A stretch of DNA of 64,000 nucleotides from Granulicella sp. (GTDB lineage: Bacteria; Acidobacteriota; Terriglobia; Terriglobales; Acidobacteriaceae): contig DAIDGQ010000027.1 of NCBI GenBank assembly GCA_027452215.1, forward strand, positions 1-64,000. The letters run 5' to 3'. Shown piece by piece: positions 32,084-41,381 of this stretch. The position numbers were made by a program, and so were the translations under genes. A model generated the notes under the pieces. The model searched no databases and was not told where the DNA came from. It was given only the letters and a program-made list of their open reading frames with translations. Numbering within the stretch: the first letter of the stretch is position 1; every line of letters starts with the position of its first letter.

Positions 32084-34087
32084 TTATGTTCGGGTGATGC
32101 GGAAGATGTGGGCGGTTGTAGCTGGGGTGAGGGCTACATAGTTGTATTGGCCGCTCCAGGTGTAGCTCGCGCCGGTGAGGAGATCTTCAACGATGAAGGT
32201 CGCGTCCCAGGGAAGGTTGAGTTTGTCGAGGGCGAGGTCAACGATTCCGGATTGAGGGTTGATGGGATCAAGGTTGACTACAGTGAGGATGATGTTGGTG
32301 TAGTCGGATGAGGACTTGGAATAGACGAGCAGGTTGTCGTTCGCGATGGTGTGGAAGTGTAGGTTCTCATTGCGCTGTACCGCCGGGTTTTCGTGGCGAA
32401 TGCGGTTAAGTTGGGTGATGAGTGGCGCGATGGAGTTGGGGTCATCGCGGTTCCAATGGCGGAGTTGATATTTTTCGCTATCGAGATATTCTTCACTGGA
32501 AGTTTTGCCGGCGGCTGGTTTGGCTGGACGTCCTTCCAGTAATTCGTAGGCGGGGCCGTAGATTCCGTAGTTGGAGGAGAGAGTGGTTGCGAGGATGACC
32601 CTCTGCTGGAAAATAGAGCGGCGCTGAGCGAGGTCATCGATTTGGAATTGCGCGTGGAGGATGTCGGGGGTATTGGGCCAGACGTTGGGACGGAAGAAAT
32701 CGGAGACGGGTGGATTGCAGATCTCTTCGAAATATTCGATGAGGTCAGCCTTGGTATTGCGCCATGTGAAGTAGGTGTAGGACTGGCTGAAGCCACCCTT
32801 GGCAAGCGAGTACATAACGTGGGGCCGGGTAAAAGCTTCGGCCAGGAAGAGGGCGTCCGGCGTAGTCTTGTGTACTTCGGCGATGCACCACTCCCAGAAC
32901 GGGAGCGCCTTGGTGTGTGGGTTGTCGACGCGGAAGACGCGAACGCCGCGATCGATCCAGAATTTGAAGACGCCGAAGAGGGCGTCCCAGAGTCCGCGCC
33001 AATCCGAGGACTCGAAGTTGAGAGGGTAGATGTCCTGATATTTTTTAGGAGGATTTTCGGCGTACTGGATGGTGCCGTCCGGACGATGCGAGAACCAGGC
33101 GGGATGGGCGGCGACCCACGGGTGGTCGGGGGAGCACTGAAAAGCGATGTCGAGCGCGATGTCGATATTGTGGGACTGTGCGGTGTGGACGAGGGCGTCG
33201 AAGTCGGCAAGGGTGCCTAGTGCGGGGAGGATTGCAGTATGTCCGCCTTCGGGTGCTCCGATGGCCCAGGGGCTGCCTACGTCGTTGGGTTCGGGCGTGG
33301 TCGAGTTGTTGCGACCTTTGCGGAAGGCTGTGCCGATGGGGTGGATGGGCGGCATGTAGAGGACGTCGAAGCCCATCGCAGAGATTTCTGGGACGCGTGC
33401 CGCGACGTCGCGAAGGGTTCCGTGGTGCCCGGGGTTCAGTGATGACGAGCGGGGAAAGAGTTCATACCAACTAGAGAAGCGGGCGCGCTCGCGGTCGATC
33501 CATAGGGGGAGTTCGGTGGAATATTTTGTGGCGAAGCCTAAATCAGGATATTTGGCGACGAGGGCGATGAGATCGGTCGTGATGGGAGAGTCGTAGAGGG
33601 CGAGGTTTTGGTCCGCGAGTCTGCGGAGATCGGCGGCGGCAGCCGTGAGTTTTCTCGCATCGGCAGATTTGGCTTTGGCGCGTAACGCTACGGCGTCGAG
33701 ATGATTGGCACCGATGCGGAGAGCTAGGGGGATGTCCTGCGCTGAATCGGTCTGGGCGGCGAGGCGCTTGGCGAGGTCGTGTGTCCAGGTGTCGAAGTGG
33801 TCGATCCAGGCTTCGATGGTGAAGTACCAAAGTCCTAGCCTGTCTGCGGTGAAGGTGGCGGACCAGAGATCGTTGGTGAGTGCGGCGAAGGGAGTGGCCT
33901 GGGTTTTGCGTTGGGACGCGTGGCGGTAGAGCAGGCGTGCAGCGACGTGATCGTGGCCGTCGCCGAAGATGGCGGCCGTGATTTCGATGAGGTCACCGAG
34001 GATTCGCTTGGCGGGATAGCGTCCGTCGTTGACGGACGGTTGAATCTCTTCAATGACGATTCGTTTGCGGCCTTCGGTTGGCTTCAT
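32084..34087 (-). CDS. glgE: Maltose-1-phosphate maltosyltransferase GlgE
   Basis: Extends alpha-1,4-glucan with maltosyl units from maltose-1-phosphate. The 667 aa GH13_3 protein has the N-terminal domain beginning RKRIVIEEIQPSVNDGRYPAKR, then MGFDVLYMPPIHPIG, IALDIAFQCSPDHPW, GVRVFRVDNPHTK with the nucleophile Asp, and LFLAEAFTRPHVM with the acid/base Glu. AAAGGAG lies 11 nt before the ATG at 34087. A longer frame to 34321 runs into the divergent gene region and is rejected. It is the first gene of the minus-strand arm. Confidence 0.95.
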   Translation of the reverse strand: MKPTEGRKRIVIEEIQPSVNDGRYPAKRILGDLIEITAAIFGDGHDHVAARLLYRHASQRKTQATPFAALTNDLWSATFTADRLGLWYFTIEAWIDHFDTWTHDLAKRLAAQTDSAQDIPLALRIGANHLDAVALRAKAKSADARKLTAAAADLRRLADQNLALYDSPITTDLIALVAKYPDLGFATKYSTELPLWIDRERARFSSWYELFPRSSSLNPGHHGTLRDVAARVPEISAMGFDVLYMPPIHPIGTAFRKGRNNSTTPEPNDVGSPWAIGAPEGGHTAILPALGTLADFDALVHTAQSHNIDIALDIAFQCSPDHPWVAAHPAWFSHRPDGTIQYAENPPKKYQDIYPLNFESSDWRGLWDALFGVFKFWIDRGVRVFRVDNPHTKALPFWEWCIAEVHKTTPDALFLAEAFTRPHVMYSLAKGGFSQSYTYFTWRNTKADLIEYFEEICNPPVSDFFRPNVWPNTPDILHAQFQIDDLAQRRSIFQQRVILATTLSSNYGIYGPAYELLEGRPAKPAAGKTSSEEYLDSEKYQLRHWNRDDPNSIAPLITQLNRIRHENPAVQRNENLHFHTIANDNLLVYSKSSSDYTNIILTVVNLDPINPQSGIVDLALDKLNLPWDATFIVEDLLTGASYTWSGQYNYVALTPATTAHIFRITRT

Positions 34088-34271
34088 GCTCGGTGCGACT
34101 CCTTTGAATTCTTTGATGCGGTTTGCTGACTGTGGTCGATTCGTACGAGCCCATGATAATCCGTCGTGGCATGTGGTGTGGGAGTACGGCTGAGATGAAT
34201 GCGCGTGCATCGAAGTAAAGGAGTAGATCAAAGGGCATCCAAAACATGGAGCGCGCCCGAATGGAGGGAAT

Positions 34272-36104
34272 TTGCCCGAGAGAGCGAAGCGAAAATCATT
34301 ACCGCTGCACGGAGCTCGCATTGAGGACTATGCGGTGATCGGAGATTGCGAGACGGCGGCGTTGGTGAGCCTGGATGGGTCGATTGACTGGCTGTGCTGG
34401 CCCACGTTCTCCTCGGGTGCCTGCTTTGCGGCACTGCTGGGGACTGCGGAGAACGGGTTCTGGCGAGTACGTCCTGTGGATCAGATTGTCGCTAGGAGCA
34501 GGCGCTATCAGCCGGGAACAATGATCGTCGAGACGACGTTCGTGACAAAGGGTGGAGAAGTCTGTTTGACGGATTTTATGCCTCCACGCGGGAAGCATTC
34601 AGATGTGGTCAGGATAGTGCGCGGAATTCGCGGCAAGGTAAAGATGCATATGGACCTGGTGCTGCGATTCGATTATGGGCTGACGGTTCCGTGGGTGACG
34701 AAACACGTGCAGGAGGTGCGAGCAATTGCGGGGCCAAATATGACCGTTCTTCGTAGTGAGTGCATGGGGGGAACGGCTGCGGAGTTACACGGGGAGGACA
34801 TGACAACGATGAGCGACTTTGTGTTGTGTGCCGGCGACCAGGTTTGCTTTACGCTGACGTATGCGGGGTCGACGGAGGATGTTCCCGTTGCAGTGCCGGT
34901 AGAAGATGCTCTCCGGGATACGACTGAGTATTGGTGTGCGTGGTCGGATAGATCGACGTACGTGGGGAAGTATGGCGAGGCAGTGCAGCGCAGTTTGATG
35001 ACGCTGAAGGCCTTGACCTATCGGCCAACGGGTGGAATAGTTGCGGCGGTGACGGCGGGGCTTCCGGAAAGCATTGGCGGTGAGCGCAACTGGGACTACC
35101 GCTATTGCTGGCTGCGGGACACGTCATTCATGTTGCTGGTGCTGATGAGCGCCGGGTATACGGATGAGGCGGTGCGATGGAGGCTATGGCTCTTGCGCGC
35201 GATTGCCGGATCCCCGGGGCAGATACAGAGCCTATATGGAATTGATGGAGAGCGGCGTCTGATGGAGTGGGAGGTAGGATGGCTGGCAGGCTATGAGCAT
35301 TCGCTGCCGGTGAGGATTGGGAATGCAGCGGCTGAACAGTTTCAGTTGGATGTGTATGGAGAGGTTTCGGTCGCATTGGGTCGAACACCGGTGGCGGATG
35401 ACGAGTTGAAGACGCCGTCGCTGGAAATGGAAGCGGCCTTGATCGATCATCTCTGCAGGGTGTGGCCTTTACCGGATGAGGGGATCTGGGAGACGCGCGG
35501 TGGAGCGCAGCACTTTGTCTATAGCAAGGTGATGGCGTGGGTGGCACTGGACCACGCAGTAAAGCGGCATGAGCAATTCGATGGCGGTGGCGATGTGAAG
35601 CGATGGCGAAAGAATCGTGACATGCTGCACAAGGAGATTTGCGTGAAAGGATTCAATAAAAAGTTGAACTCATTTACGCAGAGCTATGGATCGAAGATCC
35701 TCGATGCTTCGTGCCTGCGGATGGTGCTGGTGGGGTTTCTCCCCCCGGATGATCCTCGGATGGTGGGAACGATTGACGCGATTCAGCGATCGCTGACAAA
35801 GGATGGATTGGTGCAGCGGTACGACACCGCAGCCATGAAGGATGGATTGCGTGGCAGTGAGGGGACATTTCTGGCGTGCAGCTTCTGGATGGTGACGTGT
35901 TTGTGGCTGATTGGCCGGAAGGAGGAGGCGACGGCGATGTTCGAACGAATGCTGTCGCTGCGTAATGATGTGGGGTTATTGAGTGAGGAGTATGACGCGA
36001 AGGCGAAGCGGATGTTAGGAAATTTTCCACAGGCTTTGTCGCATATCGGCTTGCTTCATGCGGCATTTGCGCTGTCGGGGCAATGGCGTCCGGAGACAAG
36101 TTAG
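34272..36104 (+). CDS. GH15 glucoamylase/trehalase-like hydrolase
   Basis: The 610 aa protein has the GH15 N-terminal beta domain (IEDYAVIGDCETAALVSLDGSIDWLC) and an alpha/alpha barrel with GGERNWDYRYCWLRDTSF, PDEGIWETRG and LLSEEYD, the last two carrying candidate catalytic Glu residues. No signal peptide is seen, so it acts in the cytoplasm on glucan or trehalose. The start is TTG at 34272, with GGAGGG only 3 nt upstream; the conserved region begins 16 residues in, and no ATG is in frame. It is divergent from glgE and heads the plus-strand arm GH15-treY-treZ. Confidence 0.88.
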   Translation: MPERAKRKSLPLHGARIEDYAVIGDCETAALVSLDGSIDWLCWPTFSSGACFAALLGTAENGFWRVRPVDQIVARSRRYQPGTMIVETTFVTKGGEVCLTDFMPPRGKHSDVVRIVRGIRGKVKMHMDLVLRFDYGLTVPWVTKHVQEVRAIAGPNMTVLRSECMGGTAAELHGEDMTTMSDFVLCAGDQVCFTLTYAGSTEDVPVAVPVEDALRDTTEYWCAWSDRSTYVGKYGEAVQRSLMTLKALTYRPTGGIVAAVTAGLPESIGGERNWDYRYCWLRDTSFMLLVLMSAGYTDEAVRWRLWLLRAIAGSPGQIQSLYGIDGERRLMEWEVGWLAGYEHSLPVRIGNAAAEQFQLDVYGEVSVALGRTPVADDELKTPSLEMEAALIDHLCRVWPLPDEGIWETRGGAQHFVYSKVMAWVALDHAVKRHEQFDGGGDVKRWRKNRDMLHKEICVKGFNKKLNSFTQSYGSKILDASCLRMVLVGFLPPDDPRMVGTIDAIQRSLTKDGLVQRYDTAAMKDGLRGSEGTFLACSFWMVTCLWLIGRKEEATAMFERMLSLRNDVGLLSEEYDAKAKRMLGNFPQALSHIGLLHAAFALSGQWRPETS

Positions 36105-36160
36105 CGTCGGGGACCCAGCGACGAGGAATGGATGCAACCTCAAGTGCGGATGCCAGAATC

Positions 36161-36179
36161 TATCTAGTTTGACTAGATA
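36161..36179. promoter_or_regulatory. 19-bp perfect palindrome upstream of treY
   Basis: TATCTAGT-TTG-ACTAGATA: two exact 8-bp arms around a 3-bp spacer, 27 bp before the treY ATG and 11 bp before its ribosome site (AGGAGAG, 36190-36196). It is AT-rich against a GC-rich background. It could be a repressor operator or an mRNA hairpin. A single copy was seen. Confidence 0.55.
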
Positions 36180-36205
36180 AATGTTTTGTCAGGAGAGAAC
36201 CAACT

Positions 36206-38851
36206 ATGGGGCGTGTGCCTGGTTCGACATATCGCCTGCAGTTGCACAAGGGCTTTAGTTTTGATGACGCAGTAGCGATCGTTGAGTACCTGAAGGCGCT
36301 TGGGGTGACGCATGTGTATAGCTCGCCGTATCTGCAGGCCGCTCCGGGGAGCACGCATGGATATGATGTCGTGGATCATCGCAAAGTAAATGAGGAGTTG
36401 GGGGGAGCGGAGGCGCATGAGCGCTTCTGTAAGAAACTCAGTGATAGTGGGCTCGGACAAGTGCTGGATACAGTGCCGAACCACATGAGCTTGGGCGCGC
36501 AAAACCGTTATTGGTGGGACGTGCTGGAGAACGGGACGAATAGCCGATACGCAAGCTTCTTCGATATTGATTGGAACTCGTCGGAGGAGAGGTTGCGAGA
36601 TAAGGTGCTGGTGCCGATCTTGCCGGACCAGTATGGACGTGCGCTGAGCGCGGGTGGGGTGGTGGTGGTTCGCAAGGGCGCGTTGTTCATGGTGGAAGCG
36701 GCGGGGCAGACATTTCCGGTGTCGCCGACAAGTTTGTCGATGATTTTAGGGAGGGCGGCAGACTATGCAAAGAGCGATGCGTTGAGCTTTGTGAGTGCGA
36801 GCTTTGCTCGCTTGCCGACTCCGGATTTCTGGGATCGGCGAACCATTCTTGCAAGACATCGGGATAAGAATGTGTTGCATGGATTGCTGGAGCGACTGTG
36901 CAGGACAGAAGCCAATCTGCCTGAGGCGATTGACCGCGTTGTGCGCGAGTTGAACGCAAATGTGGATCTGCTTGATGAGTTCCTATCGCAGCAGTATTAC
37001 CGGTTGGCTTATTGGAAGACGGCGGATCAGCAGTTGGGATATCGCAGATTTTTTGATGTAAATACCTTGATCGGACTGCGAGTCGAACGGGAGTTTGTGT
37101 TCGATGAGACGCATGCGCTGATTGTGAAGTGGCTCAAGCAGGGAGTTCTGGATGGAGTTCGGGTAGATCACCCGGATGGTTTGCGGGATCCGAAACAATA
37201 TCTTGAGCGGCTTCGTGAACGAGCTCCGGATGCGTGGATTGTGGGAGAAAAGATTCTTGAGCCCGGCGAGTGGATGCGTCGAGACTGGCCGATTGAAGGA
37301 ACGACGGGATATGACTTTCTGAACGTCGTTATGGGAGTGCTGGTCCATGGAGACGGGCTGAAACGACTGGGAGAGCACTACACCGCTTTTACAGGAGACA
37401 CGACGGAGTTTCCGGTGGTCGCGCACGACAAAAAGATTGCGGTGACGCAAGAGGCTCTCGGTAGCGATGTGAATCGGCTGGCCAGTTTGTTCGTGGATAT
37501 TTGCGAAGGGAATCGTGACCAGCGGGACTTTACCCGCGCCGAAATTCGGCGCGCGATCCGTGAGGTGGCCGCTTGCTTCTCGGTGTACAGAACGTATGTG
37601 GTGCCGGAGCGAAACGAGATCGAGGGTGAAGATCGCGAGCGCATCGAGCATGCGACCGAGTGTGCGAAGGCAAATCGCGTGGATATCGACGGCGGCTTGT
37701 TCGATTTTATGCGGGACGTTCTGACACTGAAGGTGACTGGAAAAATTGAGACGGAGTTTGTGAATCGCTTCCAGCAGTTCACTGGACCGGTAATGGCGAA
37801 GGGCGTGGAAGATACTGCGCTGTACTGCTCAAATCGTCTGGTAGCGATGAATGAAGTTGGCGGCGATCCGGATTGTGACGGGTTCAGCTTGGATTATTTC
37901 CACGACTACAACGCAAAGATGCAGGAGACGTTTCCAACCACGATGACTGCGCTGGGCACGCATGATACCAAGCGCAGCGATGATGTTCGTGCGAGGATGC
38001 TGGTGTTGAGCGAGATGCCAGATGCGTTTGCAGAGGCCGTGCGGCGGTGGAGCGCGAAGAATGCAAAGCATCGGAGTGGAGATCAGATCGATACGGGGAC
38101 GGAGTGGTTTCTGTACCAGACGCTGGTGGGTGTTTGGCCGATCAGCGCGGAGCGTTTGCGGGAGTATATGCGGAAGGCGATGCGCGAGGCAAAGATACGA
38201 ACGAATTGGGTGTGGAACAATGCGGACTATGAAGTCGCATTGAATGCGTATATCGATTCGCTACTGGGGGATGCGGGTTTTGTCATGGAGTTGGAGAAGT
38301 TTGTAGGGGGCATTGCCGAGGCGGGGCGTGTCAATTCGTTGGCACAGACGCTGTTAAAGTACACGTCGCCGGGAGTGCCGGACACGTACCAGGGAGGGGA
38401 ATTATGGGATTTTTCTTTGGTGGATCCGGACAACCGACGACCAGTGAATTATGCGGTTCGGAGAAAGCTGTTGAAAGAAATTGAAGGGTTGTGTGCGACG
38501 CAGGTGATGGAGCGCAGTGAGGAGGGATTGCCCAAACTTTGGGTGGTGCATCGCGCGCTGTGTTTGCGAATGGAGCATCCGGAGTGGTTTGGTGCTGAGG
38601 CGGAGTATGTGCCAGTGACGGCAGAGGGATTGCAGCGGGATCGCGTGATTGCGTACCTTCGAGGTGGGAGCGTGTTGACGGTAGTTCCGCGGTGGTCTCA
38701 TGAGGCGGCAGATTGGGGAGAGACGACGATTGCGGTTCCGGAAGGTCGGTGGGTGAATCGGATGACGGACATGGATGTGCCTGTCGGCAAGGTACGAGTG
38801 GGCGATCTGCTGACGGAGTTTCCGGTGGCGTTGCTGGTGCGAAACGTCTAG
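36206..38851 (+). CDS. treY: Maltooligosyl trehalose synthase
   Basis: Turns the reducing end of an alpha-1,4-glucan chain into a trehalose unit. The 881 aa GH13 protein starts PGSTYRLQLHKGFSFDDA and has YSSPYLQAAPGSTHGYDV, LDTVPNHM, VRVDHPDGLRDP with the nucleophile Asp, IVGEKILEPGEW with the Glu, and LGTHDTKRSDDVRARM. Length is usual or slightly long for the family. AGGAGAG is well spaced from the ATG. The 34-bp gap to treZ shows cotranscription. Confidence 0.96.
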   Translation: MGRVPGSTYRLQLHKGFSFDDAVAIVEYLKALGVTHVYSSPYLQAAPGSTHGYDVVDHRKVNEELGGAEAHERFCKKLSDSGLGQVLDTVPNHMSLGAQNRYWWDVLENGTNSRYASFFDIDWNSSEERLRDKVLVPILPDQYGRALSAGGVVVVRKGALFMVEAAGQTFPVSPTSLSMILGRAADYAKSDALSFVSASFARLPTPDFWDRRTILARHRDKNVLHGLLERLCRTEANLPEAIDRVVRELNANVDLLDEFLSQQYYRLAYWKTADQQLGYRRFFDVNTLIGLRVEREFVFDETHALIVKWLKQGVLDGVRVDHPDGLRDPKQYLERLRERAPDAWIVGEKILEPGEWMRRDWPIEGTTGYDFLNVVMGVLVHGDGLKRLGEHYTAFTGDTTEFPVVAHDKKIAVTQEALGSDVNRLASLFVDICEGNRDQRDFTRAEIRRAIREVAACFSVYRTYVVPERNEIEGEDRERIEHATECAKANRVDIDGGLFDFMRDVLTLKVTGKIETEFVNRFQQFTGPVMAKGVEDTALYCSNRLVAMNEVGGDPDCDGFSLDYFHDYNAKMQETFPTTMTALGTHDTKRSDDVRARMLVLSEMPDAFAEAVRRWSAKNAKHRSGDQIDTGTEWFLYQTLVGVWPISAERLREYMRKAMREAKIRTNWVWNNADYEVALNAYIDSLLGDAGFVMELEKFVGGIAEAGRVNSLAQTLLKYTSPGVPDTYQGGELWDFSLVDPDNRRPVNYAVRRKLLKEIEGLCATQVMERSEEGLPKLWVVHRALCLRMEHPEWFGAEAEYVPVTAEGLQRDRVIAYLRGGSVLTVVPRWSHEAADWGETTIAVPEGRWVNRMTDMDVPVGKVRVGDLLTEFPVALLVRNV

Positions 38852-38885
38852 ACGCAACAACGGCTCGATGAAGGAGAATTAATCT

Positions 38886-40655
38886 ATGTATACGTTTGGC
38901 GTATGGGCGCCGAAGGCGAACACGATGTCGCTGAAGTGGCGCGGCAGTGTGTTGCCGATGGATGGTCCGAATAAGCGCGGATGGTGGACCCTGCAGGTGG
39001 AAGGGGCCGTGTGTGGTGACGATTATTCATTCCTGATGAATGACGACCCGACGGCGTATCCCGATCCTCGTGGATTGCGGCAGCCGAATGGGGTTCATGG
39101 ACCGTCGCGGGTTTATTGCCATGATGAGTTTGAGTGGCACGATCAACTTTGGAGAGGATCACCGAGAACGGGAGCTGTGCTGTATGAGGTGCACATCGGT
39201 ACGTTCAGTAAGGCTGGAACGTTCGACGGAGCCGTCGAACATTTGGATTATTTGGTGGATATTGGGGTGACGCACATTGAAGTGATGCCTGTTGCGGAGT
39301 TTGCCGGAGATAGAGGATGGGGCTATGACGGCGTTGCCTTGTTTGCGACGCACGAGCCTTATGGTGGACCGGACGGATTCAAGCGACTGGTCGATGCCTG
39401 TCACGCGAAGGGTCTTAGCGTAATACTGGATGTGGTGTACAACCACTTTGGGCCGGTGGGAAATTACGCGACTAAGTTTGGGCCCTATCTTACGAACAAG
39501 CACCGTACGCCATGGGGTGACGCGGTGAATCTGGACGAGGGTGGTAGTGACGAGGTACGGAGATTCTTCTGCGACAACGCACTAATGTGGCTGAAGGATT
39601 ATCACTGCGATGGTTTGCGCCTCGATGCAGTGCATGAGTATTACGATAAGTCGGCCGTGCATTTCATGGAGCAGCTCTCAGTGGAGGTGGAACGACTGAG
39701 TGCAACGGTGGGACGCGAATACTACCTGATTGCAGAAAGTGATTTGAATGACCCGAGGGTGATTCGACCGCGCGAGGCGCACGGGTATGGAATGGATTCC
39801 CAGTGGAGCGATGACTTCCATCATGCGCTCTTTTCGTTGTTGTATACGAAGGAGCCGGGGCGAGGATATTACGGAGATTTCGGGAGGCTGGCCGATCTAC
39901 ATAAGGCGCTAAAGCATGCGTATGTGTATGACGGGCAGTATTCAACCTATCGGAAGTGCAAGCATGGACGGCTAGCGGAGGGATTGTCGGCGCACCACTT
40001 TGTGCATTTCGATCAGAACCATGACCAGGTGGGAAATCGTGCGCAGGGTGAACGACTGGAGCATCTTTGCGGAATGGATGCGGCGAAGGTTGCGATTGGT
40101 TTGGTGTTGATGGCTCCTTATGTGCCGCTGTTGTTTATGGGCGAGGAGTTTGCAGCGTCAACGCCGTTTCTGTACTTCGCGGATCACGACGACGAGGAGA
40201 TGCGGAGGCTGGTGGCCGAGGGGCGTAAACGGGACTTTGCGCTATTTGGATTTGGAGATGACGTTCCGAATCCGGAGGAGATGGAGACGTTTCAGCGGTC
40301 GAAGTTGAATTGGGACGAGGTGGGTGAGGGACGACATGCGGAGATGCTGGCGTGGACGAAGGCGTTGATTAAGCTGCGGCGATCGACGGTGGCGTTGAAT
40401 GACGGAAGCATGCAGCACCTGATGGTGTCGAGCGATGAGGGAAAGCGGACGCTGGTGTTGCAACGGGACGAGGTGCGTATTGTGCTCAATATGGGGAGGG
40501 AAACTCAGCAGTTCGACCTGCTGGAAGGTGAGGAGCTGCGACTGGTATCGCGGGAGAGTTTGGAGGTCAGGGCCCGCACGGTGGAGCTGCCAGGGATGAC
40601 GTTGGCTGTGTTGATGTCGAGTCCAGAAGAGGCGGAGGAGCGCGAGGTGCATTGA
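38886..40655 (+). CDS. treZ: Maltooligosyl trehalose trehalohydrolase
   Basis: Releases free trehalose from the product of TreY. The 589 aa GH13 protein has an N-terminal CBM48-like domain (FGVWAPKANTMSLKWRG), then VVYNHFGPVGNY, DGLRLDAVHEYYD with the nucleophile, LIAESDLNDPR with the acid/base Glu, and HFDQNHDQVGNR. The ribosome site AAGGAG lies about 10 nt before the ATG. TreY and TreZ together convert glucan to trehalose, the reverse of the TreS-maltokinase-GlgE arm. Confidence 0.96.
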   Translation: MYTFGVWAPKANTMSLKWRGSVLPMDGPNKRGWWTLQVEGAVCGDDYSFLMNDDPTAYPDPRGLRQPNGVHGPSRVYCHDEFEWHDQLWRGSPRTGAVLYEVHIGTFSKAGTFDGAVEHLDYLVDIGVTHIEVMPVAEFAGDRGWGYDGVALFATHEPYGGPDGFKRLVDACHAKGLSVILDVVYNHFGPVGNYATKFGPYLTNKHRTPWGDAVNLDEGGSDEVRRFFCDNALMWLKDYHCDGLRLDAVHEYYDKSAVHFMEQLSVEVERLSATVGREYYLIAESDLNDPRVIRPREAHGYGMDSQWSDDFHHALFSLLYTKEPGRGYYGDFGRLADLHKALKHAYVYDGQYSTYRKCKHGRLAEGLSAHHFVHFDQNHDQVGNRAQGERLEHLCGMDAAKVAIGLVLMAPYVPLLFMGEEFAASTPFLYFADHDDEEMRRLVAEGRKRDFALFGFGDDVPNPEEMETFQRSKLNWDEVGEGRHAEMLAWTKALIKLRRSTVALNDGSMQHLMVSSDEGKRTLVLQRDEVRIVLNMGRETQQFDLLEGEELRLVSRESLEVRARTVELPGMTLAVLMSSPEEAEEREVH

Positions 40656-40694
40656 GGCTGAGATAATGGCGACACGAAAAAGGGGGATGGAATT

Positions 40695-41267
40695 GTGTCG
40701 ATCAAAACGATCAGTAGCCGTGAGGTGTATCGGAACCCGTGGTGCAGCGTGCGGGAGGATGTGATTGAACGGGGCGGGGCTGCGGAGGGCGAGCCGAAGC
40801 GGGGAATCTATGGGGTGATGGATAAGGACCCAGCGTGCATCGTGATTCCGCTCGAGGTGGCGGCTGACGGAGAGTTTGTGTGGCTGGTGAGACAGTACCG
40901 GTACACGGTGGGTGACACCTACTACGAGCTGCCGCAAGGCGGTTGGGAGACGGCAGAGGTGGACCCGGAGGAGCTGGCTCGTGGGGAGCTAGCCGAAGAG
41001 ACTGGGCTTCGTGTGGAGCGCATGGTTAGGCTGGCGGACTTGTGGATTGCGTATGGAGCCATGCGGCAAATTCATCATGTGTTTCTAGCTGAGGGGTTGA
41101 GCCATGGTGAGACCGAACGCGATCCCGAGGAGCATGACATGACTGTGCACCGGGTGGCAGTGACTGAGTTTGAAGCGATGATATTGGACGGGAGAGTGAT
41201 GGATAATTGCACCGTTGCGGCGTGGGGTGTGTATCGAGTGTGGAAGGATAAGCTGGGAAAGTCGTAG
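40695..41267 (+). CDS. Nudix hydrolase (ADP-ribose/ADP-sugar pyrophosphatase type)
   Basis: The 190 aa protein holds a Nudix box GGWETAEVDPEELARGELAEETGL-like, given here in two parts: GGWETAEVDPEELARG and ELAEETGL. The Arg before the conserved GlxAEE core is Gly, a small deviation. VRQYRYTVGDTYYELPQGG before the box is typical of ADP-ribose or ADP-sugar pyrophosphatases. The start is GTG 40695 with AGGGGG about 8 nt upstream. It lies 39 bp after treZ, so it may act on ADP-glucose and tune glucan synthesis (inference). Confidence 0.85.
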   Translation: MSIKTISSREVYRNPWCSVREDVIERGGAAEGEPKRGIYGVMDKDPACIVIPLEVAADGEFVWLVRQYRYTVGDTYYELPQGGWETAEVDPEELARGELAEETGLRVERMVRLADLWIAYGAMRQIHHVFLAEGLSHGETERDPEEHDMTVHRVAVTEFEAMILDGRVMDNCTVAAWGVYRVWKDKLGKS

Positions 41268-41381
41268 GAGCCGGAGTTGCTTTGGTGAGGTCAAGTTTTA
41301 AGTAGCCGTTGGGGAGATTGTTTTAAGAAGGTGCGGGATTGGTGTAGGCTGAACGTCATTACTGCTGATGAAAGGGTTGAC

